Shown: positions 54,435-63,942 of the stretch, in pieces
Layout: every line of letters begins with the position of its first letter
Numbering within the stretch: position 1 is the first letter of the stretch
DNA from: Cryobacterium sp. BB307
GTDB taxonomy: Bacteria > Actinomycetota > Actinomycetes > Actinomycetales > Microbacteriaceae
Length of the DNA stretch: 64,000 nt
Reading direction: 5' to 3'
NCBI RefSeq assembly: GCF_012274275.1
Contig: NZ_JAANZA010000002.1
Coordinates: 620,001-684,000, forward strand
Made by a program: the position numbers and the translations under genes
The notes under the pieces: model-generated
What the model saw: the letters and a program-made list of their open reading frames with translations, nothing else
The model's database searches: none
What the model was told of the DNA's origin: nothing

Positions 54435-56843
54435 ATGCCGAAGGCGACACGGGGCACGGGAGAACTGGTCTCGGTCGATGGAAGGCGCATCCGGATCACC
54501 AACCTCGACAAGGTGCTCTACCCGGAGACCGGGACGACCAAGGCAGACGTCATCGCCTACTACTCGGAGATCGCCGACGTCCTGCTCCCCCACTGCGCGA
54601 ACCGGCCGGCAACCCGCAAGCGCTGGGTGCACGGTGTCGGCACCGCGAGCAAGCCCGGTGAGGTGTTCTTCCAGAAGAACCTCGACAACTCGACTCCGCC
54701 GTGGGTGCGCCGCCGGCCGATCGAGCACAGCGATCGCACCAATGTCTACCCGCTCGTAAACGACCGGCCGACACTCGTCTGGCTGGCGCAGATGGCCTCC
54801 CTGGAGATCCACGTGCCGCAGTGGGCGTTCGGCCCGCGCGGTGCGCGACTGAACCCGGACCGGATGGTGCTCGACCTCGACCCCGGCGAGGGCGCCGGGC
54901 TGCAGGAGTGCGCCGAGGTCGCCCGGCAGGCGCGCGCCATCATGAAGGGCATGGGCCTCGACCCGATGCCGGTCACCAGCGGCAGCAAGGGCATCCATCT
55001 GTACGCGGCCCTCGACGGCAGGCAGACGTCGGATCAGGTCTCGGCGGTGGCAAAGGAGCTCGCGCGTGCACTGGAGGCCGATCACCCCGACCTGGTCGTC
55101 AGCGACATGAAGAAGACGCTGCGCACGGGCAAGGTGCTGGTCGACTGGAGCCAGAACAACGGCAACAAGACCACCATCACGCCCTATTCGCTGCGCGGCC
55201 GGCTGCACCCGATGGTCGCTGCCCCACGAACCTGGCGCGAATTGGCATCCAAGGAGCTCGCCCACCTGGACTACCAGGAGGTGCTGAAGCGCGTGCGCAC
55301 TCGCGGCGACCTCCTCGAGGGACTCGACTCGGTCGCAGCGTCGGCCGGGAGTGCCGAGGGGCACGACCGGCTCGAGCTGTACCGCGACAAACGCGACCCG
55401 AAGAAGACGCCAGAGCCGATGGGTGGTGCGCCGACCGGTGACGGCAACTCGTTCGTGATCCAGAAGCACGAGGCACGACGGCTGCACTACGATTTCCGGC
55501 TCGAGCGGGACGGCGTGCTCGTCTCGTGGGCGATTCCGAAAGGGCCACCGACGGACCCGAAACAGAACCATCTGGCGGTACATACCGAGGACCATCCGCT
55601 CGACTACGGCTCGTTCGAGGGTGAGATCCCGGCCGGCGAGTACGGCGCCGGCCATGTCGAGATCTGGGACCGCGGTAGTTACGAGGTGGAGAAGTGGCGC
55701 GAGGACGAGGTCATCGCGACCCTGCACGGCGCGCCGGAGGGCGGCCTCGGCGGCTCCAAGCGGTTCGCGCTGATCCGCACCGGCGCAGCCGGGAATCCGG
55801 ACAACTGGCTGATCCACCTGATGAAGCCGAAGACCGAGGAGAAGCCCCGGTCGGGGCAGCCCGCCAGGACGATGCCAGAGCCGGTGAAGCCGATGCTCGC
55901 CACGGCGGGGACGCTCGAGGGCTTCAGCGGCGCGGATGACGACGAGTGGGCATTCGAGATGAAGTGGGACGGCGTGCGGGTCATGGCCACCGTCGGCGGT
56001 GGCGAGGCGCGACTGTTCAGCCGGAGGGGGCTGGACATCACCACCACCTACCCGGAGGTTGTCGTCGATCTCGTCGCGCATGTCACCGTCGACTCCGCAT
56101 TGCTCGACGGTGAGGTGGTCGCGCTCACCAAGGCCGGAAAACCGAGCTTCTCGCTGCTGCAGCAGCGGATGGGGCTCAGCAAGCCGCGGGACGTCGAGCG
56201 GGCGATGCGCTCGATCACCGTGCAGTACCTGGTGTTCGACGTGCTGAACGTCGACGGCGAGGACCTCACGGACCTTCCGTACTCGAAGCGGGTCGAGCGG
56301 CTGGCCGAGACGGTCAGCCAGGCGGGAACAATCCGAACACCGGATGCTTTCGTGGGAGACGCCGAGGCCGCGATGGAAACCAGTCGCGAGCTCGGCCTCG
56401 AAGGCATCCTCGGCAAGCGGCGGACCAGCAGCTACCGCGCGGGTGACCGTTCCCGCGACTGGGTCAAGCTCAAGCACACCGCAACGCAGGAGGTCGTGGT
56501 GGCCGGCTGGCGACCGGGCAAGGGAAACCGGTCGGGGCGGGTCGGCTCGCTGCTCGTCGGCATTCCAGAGGACGGGAAGCTGCGCTACGCCGGTCGCGTC
56601 GGCACGGGCTTCAGCGAGGCGGAACTCGGCTCGATCACCAAGCGGCTCAGCACCCTGTCACGCGCGACCAGCCCGCTCATCGACGTGCCACGCACAGACG
56701 CGGCCGACGCCCACTGGGTGACGCCCAAGCTCGTGGGTGAGGTCGAGTTCTCGGAGTGGACGACAGCGGGCCGGCTTCGGCAACCGACCTGGCGGGGTTG
56801 GCGACCCGACAAGTCCCCGTCCGAAGTCCGCAAGGAGAGCTGA
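54435..56843 (+). CDS. ligD: ATP-dependent DNA ligase LigD (polymerase-phosphoesterase-ligase)
   Basis: 802 residues in the mycobacterial order. The AEP polymerase domain (about 1-300) has VLDLDPGEG, SGSKGIHLY and KVLVDWSQNN; the 3'-phosphoesterase domain (about 340-475) has FVIQKHEARRLHYDFRLE and GYGAGHVEIWD-type residues; the ligase (about 495-800) has nucleotidyl Lys510 in FEMKWDGVR, then LLDGEVVAL and EGILGKR. It joins ends held by Ku after fill-in and trimming. The sequence KTRSG-type linkers are short. ku is divergent and the topoisomerase follows in line. Confidence 0.97.
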   Translation: MPKATRGTGELVSVDGRRIRITNLDKVLYPETGTTKADVIAYYSEIADVLLPHCANRPATRKRWVHGVGTASKPGEVFFQKNLDNSTPPWVRRRPIEHSDRTNVYPLVNDRPTLVWLAQMASLEIHVPQWAFGPRGARLNPDRMVLDLDPGEGAGLQECAEVARQARAIMKGMGLDPMPVTSGSKGIHLYAALDGRQTSDQVSAVAKELARALEADHPDLVVSDMKKTLRTGKVLVDWSQNNGNKTTITPYSLRGRLHPMVAAPRTWRELASKELAHLDYQEVLKRVRTRGDLLEGLDSVAASAGSAEGHDRLELYRDKRDPKKTPEPMGGAPTGDGNSFVIQKHEARRLHYDFRLERDGVLVSWAIPKGPPTDPKQNHLAVHTEDHPLDYGSFEGEIPAGEYGAGHVEIWDRGSYEVEKWREDEVIATLHGAPEGGLGGSKRFALIRTGAAGNPDNWLIHLMKPKTEEKPRSGQPARTMPEPVKPMLATAGTLEGFSGADDDEWAFEMKWDGVRVMATVGGGEARLFSRRGLDITTTYPEVVVDLVAHVTVDSALLDGEVVALTKAGKPSFSLLQQRMGLSKPRDVERAMRSITVQYLVFDVLNVDGEDLTDLPYSKRVERLAETVSQAGTIRTPDAFVGDAEAAMETSRELGLEGILGKRRTSSYRAGDRSRDWVKLKHTATQEVVVAGWRPGKGNRSGRVGSLLVGIPEDGKLRYAGRVGTGFSEAELGSITKRLSTLSRATSPLIDVPRTDAADAHWVTPKLVGEVEFSEWTTAGRLRQPTWRGWRPDKSPSEVRKES

Positions 56844-56848
56844 ACCAG

Positions 56849-57802
56849 GTGGCACGGCTGCGGAGGGTCGATCCGGCTGCCCCGGGCTGGCGCAGGGTGC
56901 GCGCCGGCCGCGGCTTCCGCTACCTCGACGAGTCCGGTGCGCCACTTCCGGAGGAGGAGCTCGAGCGCATCCTCGCCCTGGCGATCCCGCCCGCATGGAA
57001 GGATGTCTGGATCTCACCGTGGCCGAATGGCCACATCCAGGCGGTCGGCACCGACGCCGCGGGCAGGCGGCAGTACCTGTACCACGAGCAGTGGCGCCGC
57101 AAGCAGGACGAGCTGAAGTTCGATCGGGCGCTGGAGCTTGCCGCTCGGCTGCCCGGCGCCCGACGCGCCGTCACCATTGCGTTGCGCGGCGACGACCTGA
57201 CACGCGAGCGTGCCCTGGCCGCCGCGTTCCGCATCCTCGACACCGCGGCCCTGCGGGTGGGTGGCGAGCAATACGCGCAGGACAACGGAAGCCACGGCCT
57301 GTCGACCCTCCTCTGCCGCCACGTCACGATCTCCGGCGACACCATCGAGTTCTGCTTCCCAGGCAAGAGTGGGCAGGAGTGGTTCTCCGCCGTCACCGAC
57401 GCCGAACTGGCCAGAGCGGTCAGAGCGATGAAGCGACGCTCCGGTCGATTGCTCGGCTGGCGGGACGACGACGGCTGGCATCCGCTCACCGCCGCCGACA
57501 TCAACGACGCGGTGCGCTCGCTGGTCGGGCCGGATTTCACGTCCAAGGACTTCCGGACGCTGAGTGGCACCATCGCGGCGGCGAGATCGCTCGCGGGAAC
57601 GCTTCCGAAGACCCGCTCCGCTCGCGACAAGGCGGTCGCAGCCGCAATGCGGGACGCAGCCGAGGCACTCGGCAACACGCCAGCCATCGCCCGGAAGAGC
57701 TACGTCGATCCCAGGGTCATCGACCGCTTCCATGACGGAGAGGTGATCTCCAGGGCAGGCGCCGGCGAAACCGCGCTTCGAGACCTGCTTGAGGATCGCT
57801 AG
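56849..57802 (+). CDS. DNA topoisomerase IB (poxvirus type)
   Basis: 317 residues from GTG 56849 with AAGGAG upstream. The N-terminal DUF-like region (GWRRVRAGRGFRYLDESG, IPPAWKDVWISPWPNGHIQAVGTD) and catalytic domain (GRQYLYHEQWR, TALRVGGEQYA, GLSTLLCRHV) match poxvirus-type bacterial TopIB. The catalytic Tyr is Tyr285 in KSYVDPRVID. It relaxes supercoils through a 3'-phosphotyrosine. It begins only five bases after the ligD stop, so both are one operon, which suggests shared use at broken DNA. Confidence 0.92.
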   Translation: MARLRRVDPAAPGWRRVRAGRGFRYLDESGAPLPEEELERILALAIPPAWKDVWISPWPNGHIQAVGTDAAGRRQYLYHEQWRRKQDELKFDRALELAARLPGARRAVTIALRGDDLTRERALAAAFRILDTAALRVGGEQYAQDNGSHGLSTLLCRHVTISGDTIEFCFPGKSGQEWFSAVTDAELARAVRAMKRRSGRLLGWRDDDGWHPLTAADINDAVRSLVGPDFTSKDFRTLSGTIAAARSLAGTLPKTRSARDKAVAAAMRDAAEALGNTPAIARKSYVDPRVIDRFHDGEVISRAGAGETALRDLLEDR

Positions 57803-57908
57803 AGACAGCTTCTGAAAATAACACGGATACCAGTCAGGATACGTGCGGTGAACGCGCAGAGGCCGCGGTCAGGATGACAAGGCGAACTCTAACTGACAGG
57901 GAGGCTCG

Positions 57909-58931
57909 TTGGACGGAAACGCGACGACCTCGCACACCAACGTCGCCCTGCTCTCGGTCACAAGCACCCTCGCTGCGCGAATCACTTCATCGGCCGAGAT
58001 CGACAGGCAGCTGGCACCGGTCCTGCGCAAGTTGAAACTGCCCGACGGCCTGCTGCAGCGGGTTGCTGGCGTGCACGAGCGCCGCAACTGGGGCGAAGGC
58101 CAGACTTTCGACGACGCGGCTGTCTCCGCAGGTGAACGGGCCTTGCAGGCGGCAGGCGTTGAGCCCGGTCAGGTGGGGCTGCTCATCAACACCTCGGTGA
58201 CGCGCAAGAATCTGGAACCGTCCGTGGCCGTGCGCATACACCACCGGCTGGGGCTGCCGTCATCCGCTGTCAACTTCGACATTGCGAACGCCTGCCTCGG
58301 CTTTGTCAACGGGATGTCACTGGCGGCCGGGCTCATCGACTCCGGCCAAGTGAAGTATGCCGTCATCATCGACGGTGAGGACGCCGACGACATCCAGATC
58401 AACACCATCAACCGGCTCAGCCGCAGGGGCATCGGCCGCAAGGACTTCATGAGCCAGTTCGCCAGCCTCACCCTTGGTTCCGGAGCCGCTGCTGCCGTGC
58501 TCGGACCGGCGGATGCGCATCCGGCAGGCCACCGGGTGCTCGGCGGCGTGACCCGCGCGGCCACCCAATTCAACGACCTCTGCGTCGGCAGTGTCGACGG
58601 CATGTTCACTGATGCGAAAGCGCTGCTCAAGGGCGGCATGGAGCTGGTTGTCTCCGCCTGGGACGAAGCGAAGCGCGACTGGAACTGGTCGAACATGGAC
58701 CGCTACATTGTGCACCAGGTGTCGGACGTGCACACCAACGCCATAGTCAAGGCATCGGGCATCGACCGCTCCCGCGTGCCGCTCACCTACCCGAGACTCG
58801 GCAATGTCGGCCCCGCGTCGATCCCGATCACGCTCGCCGAGGAGGCAACAAGCCTGGCCCCGGGCAGCCGGGTGTTGCTGATGGGCGTCGGGTCGGGCCT
58901 GAACACCGCGATGATGGAACTCGCCTGGTGA
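57909..58931 (+). CDS. oleA: OleA, thiolase-fold enzyme condensing two acyl-CoAs
   Basis: 340 residues from TTG 57909, with GGGAGG five bases before. First step of head-to-head hydrocarbon synthesis: two fatty acyl-CoAs give a 2-alkyl-3-ketoacid. The catalytic triad is Cys129 (NACLGFVNG), His269 (HQVSDVH) and Asn299 (GNVGPAS). Glu103 lies 26 residues before the Cys, matching the Glu117/Cys143 spacing of X. campestris OleA and unlike ordinary KAS III. Its stop overlaps oleBC by four bases. This is the strongest evidence for an olefin cluster rather than a stray FabH. Confidence 0.93.
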   Translation: MDGNATTSHTNVALLSVTSTLAARITSSAEIDRQLAPVLRKLKLPDGLLQRVAGVHERRNWGEGQTFDDAAVSAGERALQAAGVEPGQVGLLINTSVTRKNLEPSVAVRIHHRLGLPSSAVNFDIANACLGFVNGMSLAAGLIDSGQVKYAVIIDGEDADDIQINTINRLSRRGIGRKDFMSQFASLTLGSGAAAAVLGPADAHPAGHRVLGGVTRAATQFNDLCVGSVDGMFTDAKALLKGGMELVVSAWDEAKRDWNWSNMDRYIVHQVSDVHTNAIVKASGIDRSRVPLTYPRLGNVGPASIPITLAEEATSLAPGSRVLLMGVGSGLNTAMMELAW

Positions 58932-61612
58932 CGCCGCGTCTTCCGCGTGCCGCTCTTCTCACTGCCCCTGCCCGGCTGCCGCCTCTTGTCCTCGAGGGCA
59001 TGGACGCCGCCTCTTCCCGGCTGGTGATCGCTCCGGATGCGCAGGGCAGACCGCGCACCTGGCACCTGCTCGACAACGCGGCACGGCTGGCGGAGCTCGG
59101 CGTTACGGCGACGGGCACGATTCTCTGCGTGCACGGCAACCCGACCTGGTCGTATCTGTGGCGCGGGCTGGTCAGCGCGGCGACGGATGCGGCGGGACTC
59201 GGTGACCCCGCCTGGCGGGTGATCGCGGTCGACCAGTTGGACATGGGTTTCTCGGAGCGCACCGGGGAGACCCGCGGCCTGCCTGGGCGGGTCAGCGACC
59301 TGTCGTCGCTCACAGACGCGCTGGAGCTGAACGGCCCGGTCTTCACCCTCGGCCATGACTGGGGTGGCCCCATTTCGCTCGGCTGGGCGATCGACCATCC
59401 CCAGCTGCTGGCTGGGGTAATGCTGCTGAATACAGCAGTGCACCATCCCGGCGGCCCCATCCCCGTCCCGCTTCGACTGGCCTTGAGCGCGCCGGTGCTG
59501 GGACCCGCGACGGTTTCCACGCCTGCGTTTCTGGAGAGCACTCTGGCTCTGGCACATCCGCCGCTCACCGCCGACCTGAAGCGAGGCTACCGCGCCCCCT
59601 ACCGAACGGCCAGCCGCCGTGGCGGTATCGGGGCCTTCGTCGCCGACATCCCCATCGGCGCTGATCACCCCAGCCGAGCCGAACTCGACCGCATAGCCGA
59701 CGGGGTGCGCAACCTCAGGCGGCCCGCCCTGTTGCTGTGGGGGCCGCTGGACCCGATTTTCAGCGACAACTACCTGGACGACCTCATCGAGCGGATGCCG
59801 CAGGCGGACGTGCACCGATTCGAGGGGGCCGGCCACTTGGTGGCCGAAGATGCCGACTACGCTTCGGCGGTGCTCGCCTGGCTGGACGAGCAGCAGGCAG
59901 TGGGGCAGCTGGATCCGCCTTTCCAGCCAGCGACTGCGGTCGCGGCGGGGTCCGACCGGCCCCTCTGGCACCACCTTGAAGCGCTTCGGGACAGCTCCGG
60001 CACCGCGCTCGTCGAACTCGCGCCGCCACGCGGCCGCACTCCCCGGGTGGTGAGCTGGCGCCTGCTCTCGCGTCGGGTGCGGCAGATCGCTGCCGGCCTG
60101 ACGCGCTGCGGAGTGAAGTCCGGCGATCGGGTTTCCCTGCTCATCCCGCCCGGCGCCGACCTCACCGCGGTGCTGTACGCCTGCCTGCGCATTGGTGCGG
60201 TGGTGGTGGTGGCAGACGCCGGCCTCGGCCTGGGCGGGCTCACCCGGGCGGTGCGCGGCGCCAGGCCAGATCACATTGTGGGTGCGGCGCCCGGACTCAC
60301 GGCCGCCCGGGCATTGGGCTGGCCGGGGCAGAGAATCGCCACCGCACGGCTGGCACCCGGCGCGAAACGCGCGCTCGGGGTCTCGCACCTGCTGGCCGAT
60401 GTCGCCCGGCTGGGGTTCGACGAGGAACTTCCGCCGCCGCCATCAGCCGCCGATACTGCCGCGGTGCTGTTCACGTCCGGTTCCACCGGGCCCGCGAAGG
60501 GCGTCGTCTACACGCATGCGCAACTCGCCGCGCTCTGCAAGGCGCTTGCCGACCAGTACGGCGTCGGAACGGGCACCGGCCTAGTCGCCGGCTTCGCCCC
60601 GTTCGCCCTGCTGGGCCCCGCGCTCGGTGCCCGGTCGGTCACCCCCGACATGAACGTGACGTCCCCGAAGACACTCACCGCCTCGGCGGTCGCGGCCGCG
60701 GTGGCTGCGGCGAATGTGGACACCGATTCCACTGTGGTGTTCCTCTCTCCCGCCGCCCTGTCCAACGTCGTAGCAACCTCGGATGCCCTGACCGCCGCCG
60801 ACCACAGCGCCCTGGGGCGGGTGGAACTGTTCCTCTCGGCCGGAGCCCCGGTGTCCGAGTCGCTGTTGACCGCGGCCTCCGCGCTGATGCCGGCGGCGAG
60901 CGCGCATACTCCTTACGGCATGACCGAGGGTCTGCTGCTGACCGATGTCTCGTTGCAGGGCATCTGGGCTTCGGCTGCCGTGGCGGCGGACGGCCCGGGC
61001 GGCGTTTGCGTCGGTTTCCCGACGGCGACCACGCAGGTGCAGATCAGCCCCCTGGATGAAAACGGCAACGCGGTCGGTGCCCCGATGGATGCACCCAACG
61101 TCACCGGCGAGATCGTCGTCTCGGCGGCGCACCTGAAGGACCGCTACGACCGGCTCTGGCTGACCAACGTAGCCGCCACCCGCGGCACGGGCGCCGGACG
61201 CTGGCACCGCACTGGCGACGTCGGCCACCTCGACGAACAGGGGCGGCTGTGGGTCGAGGGCAGGCTGCCGCACGTGATCACCACGGCGGCCGGCGTGCTC
61301 ACCCCGGTCGGTCCGGAGCAGGCGATCGAGTCGGTTCCCGCCGTTGCCCGTGCCGCGGTGGTGGGTGTCGGTCCGGCTGGCACCCAGCAGGTCGTCGCGG
61401 TGGTTGAGACAATTCGGCCTGCCCCACGCGTGTCCATGGCTAGCACCGAGCTGGCGGCTTCCGTTCGGGCATCCGTCTCGCATCCGATCGCGGCGGTGCT
61501 TGTGGTGCCGCGGCTGCCGACCGACATCCGGCACAACTCGAAGATCAACCGCACGCGGCTCGCCGAATGGGCAACGCGACTACTGGCCGGTGGCCGCATG
61601 GTGCGGCCATGA
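58928..61612 (+). CDS. oleBC: Fused OleB-OleC: beta-lactone decarboxylase and beta-lactone synthetase
   Basis: 894 residues in two parts. OleB (about 1-325) is an alpha/beta hydrolase of the haloalkane dehalogenase group: HGNPTW oxyanion motif and nucleophile Asp144 in GHDWGG. OleC (about 340-894) is an AMP-forming synthetase: FTSGSTGPAKG near 516, PYGMTEGLL, and GRWHRTGDVGHLD. In the known pathway OleC turns the 2-alkyl-3-hydroxyacid into a beta-lactone, and OleB removes carbon dioxide to give the cis-olefin. The fusion is typical of actinobacteria such as Micrococcus luteus. It overlaps oleA and oleD by four bases each. Confidence 0.93.
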   Translation: MTPRLPRAALLTAPARLPPLVLEGMDAASSRLVIAPDAQGRPRTWHLLDNAARLAELGVTATGTILCVHGNPTWSYLWRGLVSAATDAAGLGDPAWRVIAVDQLDMGFSERTGETRGLPGRVSDLSSLTDALELNGPVFTLGHDWGGPISLGWAIDHPQLLAGVMLLNTAVHHPGGPIPVPLRLALSAPVLGPATVSTPAFLESTLALAHPPLTADLKRGYRAPYRTASRRGGIGAFVADIPIGADHPSRAELDRIADGVRNLRRPALLLWGPLDPIFSDNYLDDLIERMPQADVHRFEGAGHLVAEDADYASAVLAWLDEQQAVGQLDPPFQPATAVAAGSDRPLWHHLEALRDSSGTALVELAPPRGRTPRVVSWRLLSRRVRQIAAGLTRCGVKSGDRVSLLIPPGADLTAVLYACLRIGAVVVVADAGLGLGGLTRAVRGARPDHIVGAAPGLTAARALGWPGQRIATARLAPGAKRALGVSHLLADVARLGFDEELPPPPSAADTAAVLFTSGSTGPAKGVVYTHAQLAALCKALADQYGVGTGTGLVAGFAPFALLGPALGARSVTPDMNVTSPKTLTASAVAAAVAAANVDTDSTVVFLSPAALSNVVATSDALTAADHSALGRVELFLSAGAPVSESLLTAASALMPAASAHTPYGMTEGLLLTDVSLQGIWASAAVAADGPGGVCVGFPTATTQVQISPLDENGNAVGAPMDAPNVTGEIVVSAAHLKDRYDRLWLTNVAATRGTGAGRWHRTGDVGHLDEQGRLWVEGRLPHVITTAAGVLTPVGPEQAIESVPAVARAAVVGVGPAGTQQVVAVVETIRPAPRVSMASTELAASVRASVSHPIAAVLVVPRLPTDIRHNSKINRTRLAEWATRLLAGGRMVRP

Positions 61613-62583
61613 GGGTGCTGGTCACCGGGGCGAGCGGGTTCCTGGGTCGGGCGGTCGCGGCGCAGGTCGCAGCGGCCGGACACTCGGTGCGGACGTTCCA
61701 GCGGCGGCCTTCCGGGGTCGCTGGCGTGGAGGACGTGCACGGTTCGGTGACCGTACGTGCCGACGTCGACCGCGCGGTTCGGAACATCGACGCGGTGGTG
61801 CACCTGGCGGCGAAGGTGTCGATGGCGGGTGACCCGGCCGAGTTCCGACAGGTGAACGTCGGCGGTACGCGGGCGATGCTCGCCGCAGCGCAGGCGGCTG
61901 GGGCCAGCCGATTCGTGTTTGTCTCCTCCCCCTCCGTCGCGCACTCGGGCAGCTCGATCATGGGCGACGATGCGTTGCCTGCCGACCCGCTGCGTGCCCG
62001 CGGTGACTACGCCCGCACCAAGGCGGTCGCCGAGCTGATGGCGCTGGCCTCCGACGCCCCGGGGTTCTCGGTGGTGGCGGTGCGCCCGCACCTGGTCTGG
62101 GGTCCGGGCGACACCCAGCTGATCGCGCGCATCGTCGACCGGGCCAGGCGCGGCCGGTTGCCGCTGCTCGACCACGGCGCAGCCATGATCGACACGACGT
62201 TCGTGGACAATGCCGCATCCGCGATCGGTGCTGCGCTCGAGCGGGCGGATGCCGTCCACGGCCAGGCGTTCGTGGTCACCAACGGGGAGCCGCGCCCGGT
62301 ATCGGAACTGCTGGCCGCAATCTGCACCGCGGCTGGCGTAGCCGCTCCCCGCTGGCGGGTCCCTGCGGCGGTGGCGCGTGGTGGCGGTTCCCTCGTCGAG
62401 GCGCTCTGGCGGGTGCGGCCGGGTGCGGATGAACCGCCGATGACCAGGTTCCTGGCCGAACAGATGTCGACGGCGCACTGGTTCGACCAGCGTCGCACCC
62501 GCGCCCACCTGCAGTGGGCACCCACGGTCACGCTGGAGGAAGGCTTCCGCCGCCTGGCCGCGTCGTACAGACGGCGGTCATAG
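61609..62583 (+). CDS. oleD: OleD, NADPH-dependent 2-alkyl-3-ketoacid reductase
   Basis: 324 residues of the extended SDR / 3-beta-hydroxysteroid dehydrogenase family. The nucleotide motif is TGASGFLG near the start (residues 6-13), VVHLAAKVS follows, and the YxxxK is Tyr134/Lys138 in DYARTK. It reduces the OleA product to the 3-hydroxyacid. ATG 61609 overlaps the oleBC stop (ATGA), an arrangement that also argues against the longer open frame from 61567. Its stop is three bases from the convergent zwf. Confidence 0.92.
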   Translation: MRVLVTGASGFLGRAVAAQVAAAGHSVRTFQRRPSGVAGVEDVHGSVTVRADVDRAVRNIDAVVHLAAKVSMAGDPAEFRQVNVGGTRAMLAAAQAAGASRFVFVSSPSVAHSGSSIMGDDALPADPLRARGDYARTKAVAELMALASDAPGFSVVAVRPHLVWGPGDTQLIARIVDRARRGRLPLLDHGAAMIDTTFVDNAASAIGAALERADAVHGQAFVVTNGEPRPVSELLAAICTAAGVAAPRWRVPAAVARGGGSLVEALWRVRPGADEPPMTRFLAEQMSTAHWFDQRRTRAHLQWAPTVTLEEGFRRLAASYRRRS

Positions 62584-62586
62584 TGC

Positions 62587-63942
62587 TCAGGGACCGGCCG
62601 ATCCGGCCGGGTACTCCTCGAGCGGCACCTCGTCGTCTCGCCATGCCTTCATCACCGGCTCGACGATGCGCCAGCACTCCTCGATCACGTCGGAACGGAC
62701 CGACAGTGTCGGGTCGCCCCGCAGCATCCCGGAGATGACCTCGCCATACGGCAGCAGGTCCCCCGTGCCGAAATCGACCCGCAGCGTGGTCTGCTCGAGC
62801 GTGAACGGGTCGGCCTCGCCGTTGATGTTGAGGTCGAGCTCGATGACCTCTGGGCTCAGCAGGATGCGCATCCGCGTCGCTCCGTCGTACCCCTTGAACC
62901 CGCTCGGAAGGTGCGGCACATCCTTGAACTGAACGACGATCTCCTTTCGGATGTCGCCGATCGCCTTCCCCGAGCGCAGCCGAAACGGGACACCGGCCCA
63001 ACGCCAGTTGTCGATCGTGACGGTCACCTCGGCAAGCGTCTCGGTCTTCCGGGCGGGGTCAACGCCCGGCTCGTCCGCGTAGTCGGGAAAGGTGCGGTCC
63101 CCGATCCTGCCTGCGGTGTATCGCGCGCGGCGGCTTGACTGGCGGGCGTCGCCGTGGGCGACCCGGGTCGCCCGGAGCGTCTGCGCTATCGCGCCGCGCA
63201 GGTCATCGGCGTCGACGCTCGACGGCGGTTCCATCGCGAACAGCGCCAGGACGATCAGGAGGTGGCTCTGCAGCATGTCGCTGAGCGCGCCGGCACGGTC
63301 GTAGTAGGACGCGCGCCCTTCGAGGCCGAGTTGCTCGTCGAAGACGATGTCGACGGCTGCGATGTTGTCCGAGTTCCAGACCGGCTCGAAGATTCGATTC
63401 GCGAAGCGGACGCCGAGCAGGTTGAGCACCGTGGCCTTGCCCATGAAGTGGTCAACCCGGTGCACGGCGTTCTCCGGAACCAGCCTGGCCAGCAGCCGGT
63501 TGAGCGCCTTGGCGCTCTTCAGGTCGGTCCCGAACGGCTTGTCGAGCCCGAACACCGTGCCATCGGGAAGCTCGACCCGTGCGAGGGCGCGGCACGCCTT
63601 GGCTGTCACCGCCGGTGGCAGCGCGAAGTAGACCGCCGGCGTGCCCTCCACTTCGCCCAGCACCCGCCGCAGCTCCTCAGGGTTGGTCACGTCGGCCTGC
63701 AGGTAGCGGGATCGCGCGGCGGTGTCCGAAGCGTACTGGCCGGATGCGCCGATCGAGTCGAATGATTTCCTCACCCGCTCGCGCCAGTCGTCGTCAGACA
63801 ACGGGTCCTGGCCGACTCCGATGAGGTGGAAGCCGGTCATCCGCTCGGCATCCAGCAGTTGACCCAGGCCGGGCATGAGCAGTCTGGCGGCCAGATCGCC
63901 CCCACCGCCCAGGATGACGAAGGTGTCGATTCGGTCGGCCAT
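62587..63942 (-). CDS. zwf: Glucose-6-phosphate 1-dehydrogenase, possible second copy
   Basis: 451 residues. The N-terminal motif is LGGGGDLAARLLMPGL, where most enzymes have GASGDLxxRK; the substrate site is RVDHFMGK with catalytic His165 and DKPFGTDLKSAK. It oxidises glucose-6-phosphate to make NADPH. It lacks the usual tkt, tal and opcA neighbours on the side visible here, so it may be a paralogue beside the main pentose phosphate cluster. TAGCCT seven bases before ATG 63942 suggests a leaderless mRNA. Converges on oleD; its NADPH would serve OleD, but that link is inference. Confidence 0.92.
   Translation of the reverse strand: MADRIDTFVILGGGGDLAARLLMPGLGQLLDAERMTGFHLIGVGQDPLSDDDWRERVRKSFDSIGASGQYASDTAARSRYLQADVTNPEELRRVLGEVEGTPAVYFALPPAVTAKACRALARVELPDGTVFGLDKPFGTDLKSAKALNRLLARLVPENAVHRVDHFMGKATVLNLLGVRFANRIFEPVWNSDNIAAVDIVFDEQLGLEGRASYYDRAGALSDMLQSHLLIVLALFAMEPPSSVDADDLRGAIAQTLRATRVAHGDARQSSRRARYTAGRIGDRTFPDYADEPGVDPARKTETLAEVTVTIDNWRWAGVPFRLRSGKAIGDIRKEIVVQFKDVPHLPSGFKGYDGATRMRILLSPEVIELDLNINGEADPFTLEQTTLRVDFGTGDLLPYGEVISGMLRGDPTLSVRSDVIEECWRIVEPVMKAWRDDEVPLEEYPAGSAGP

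Noticed and set aside
54414-56477. 687-codon minus-strand open frame opposite ligD
   Set aside because: Antisense shadow of the LigD gene; long antisense frames are common at this G+C content.
58787-60388. 533-codon minus-strand frame opposite oleBC
   Set aside because: Antisense shadow with no recognisable domain, opposite a complete two-domain enzyme.
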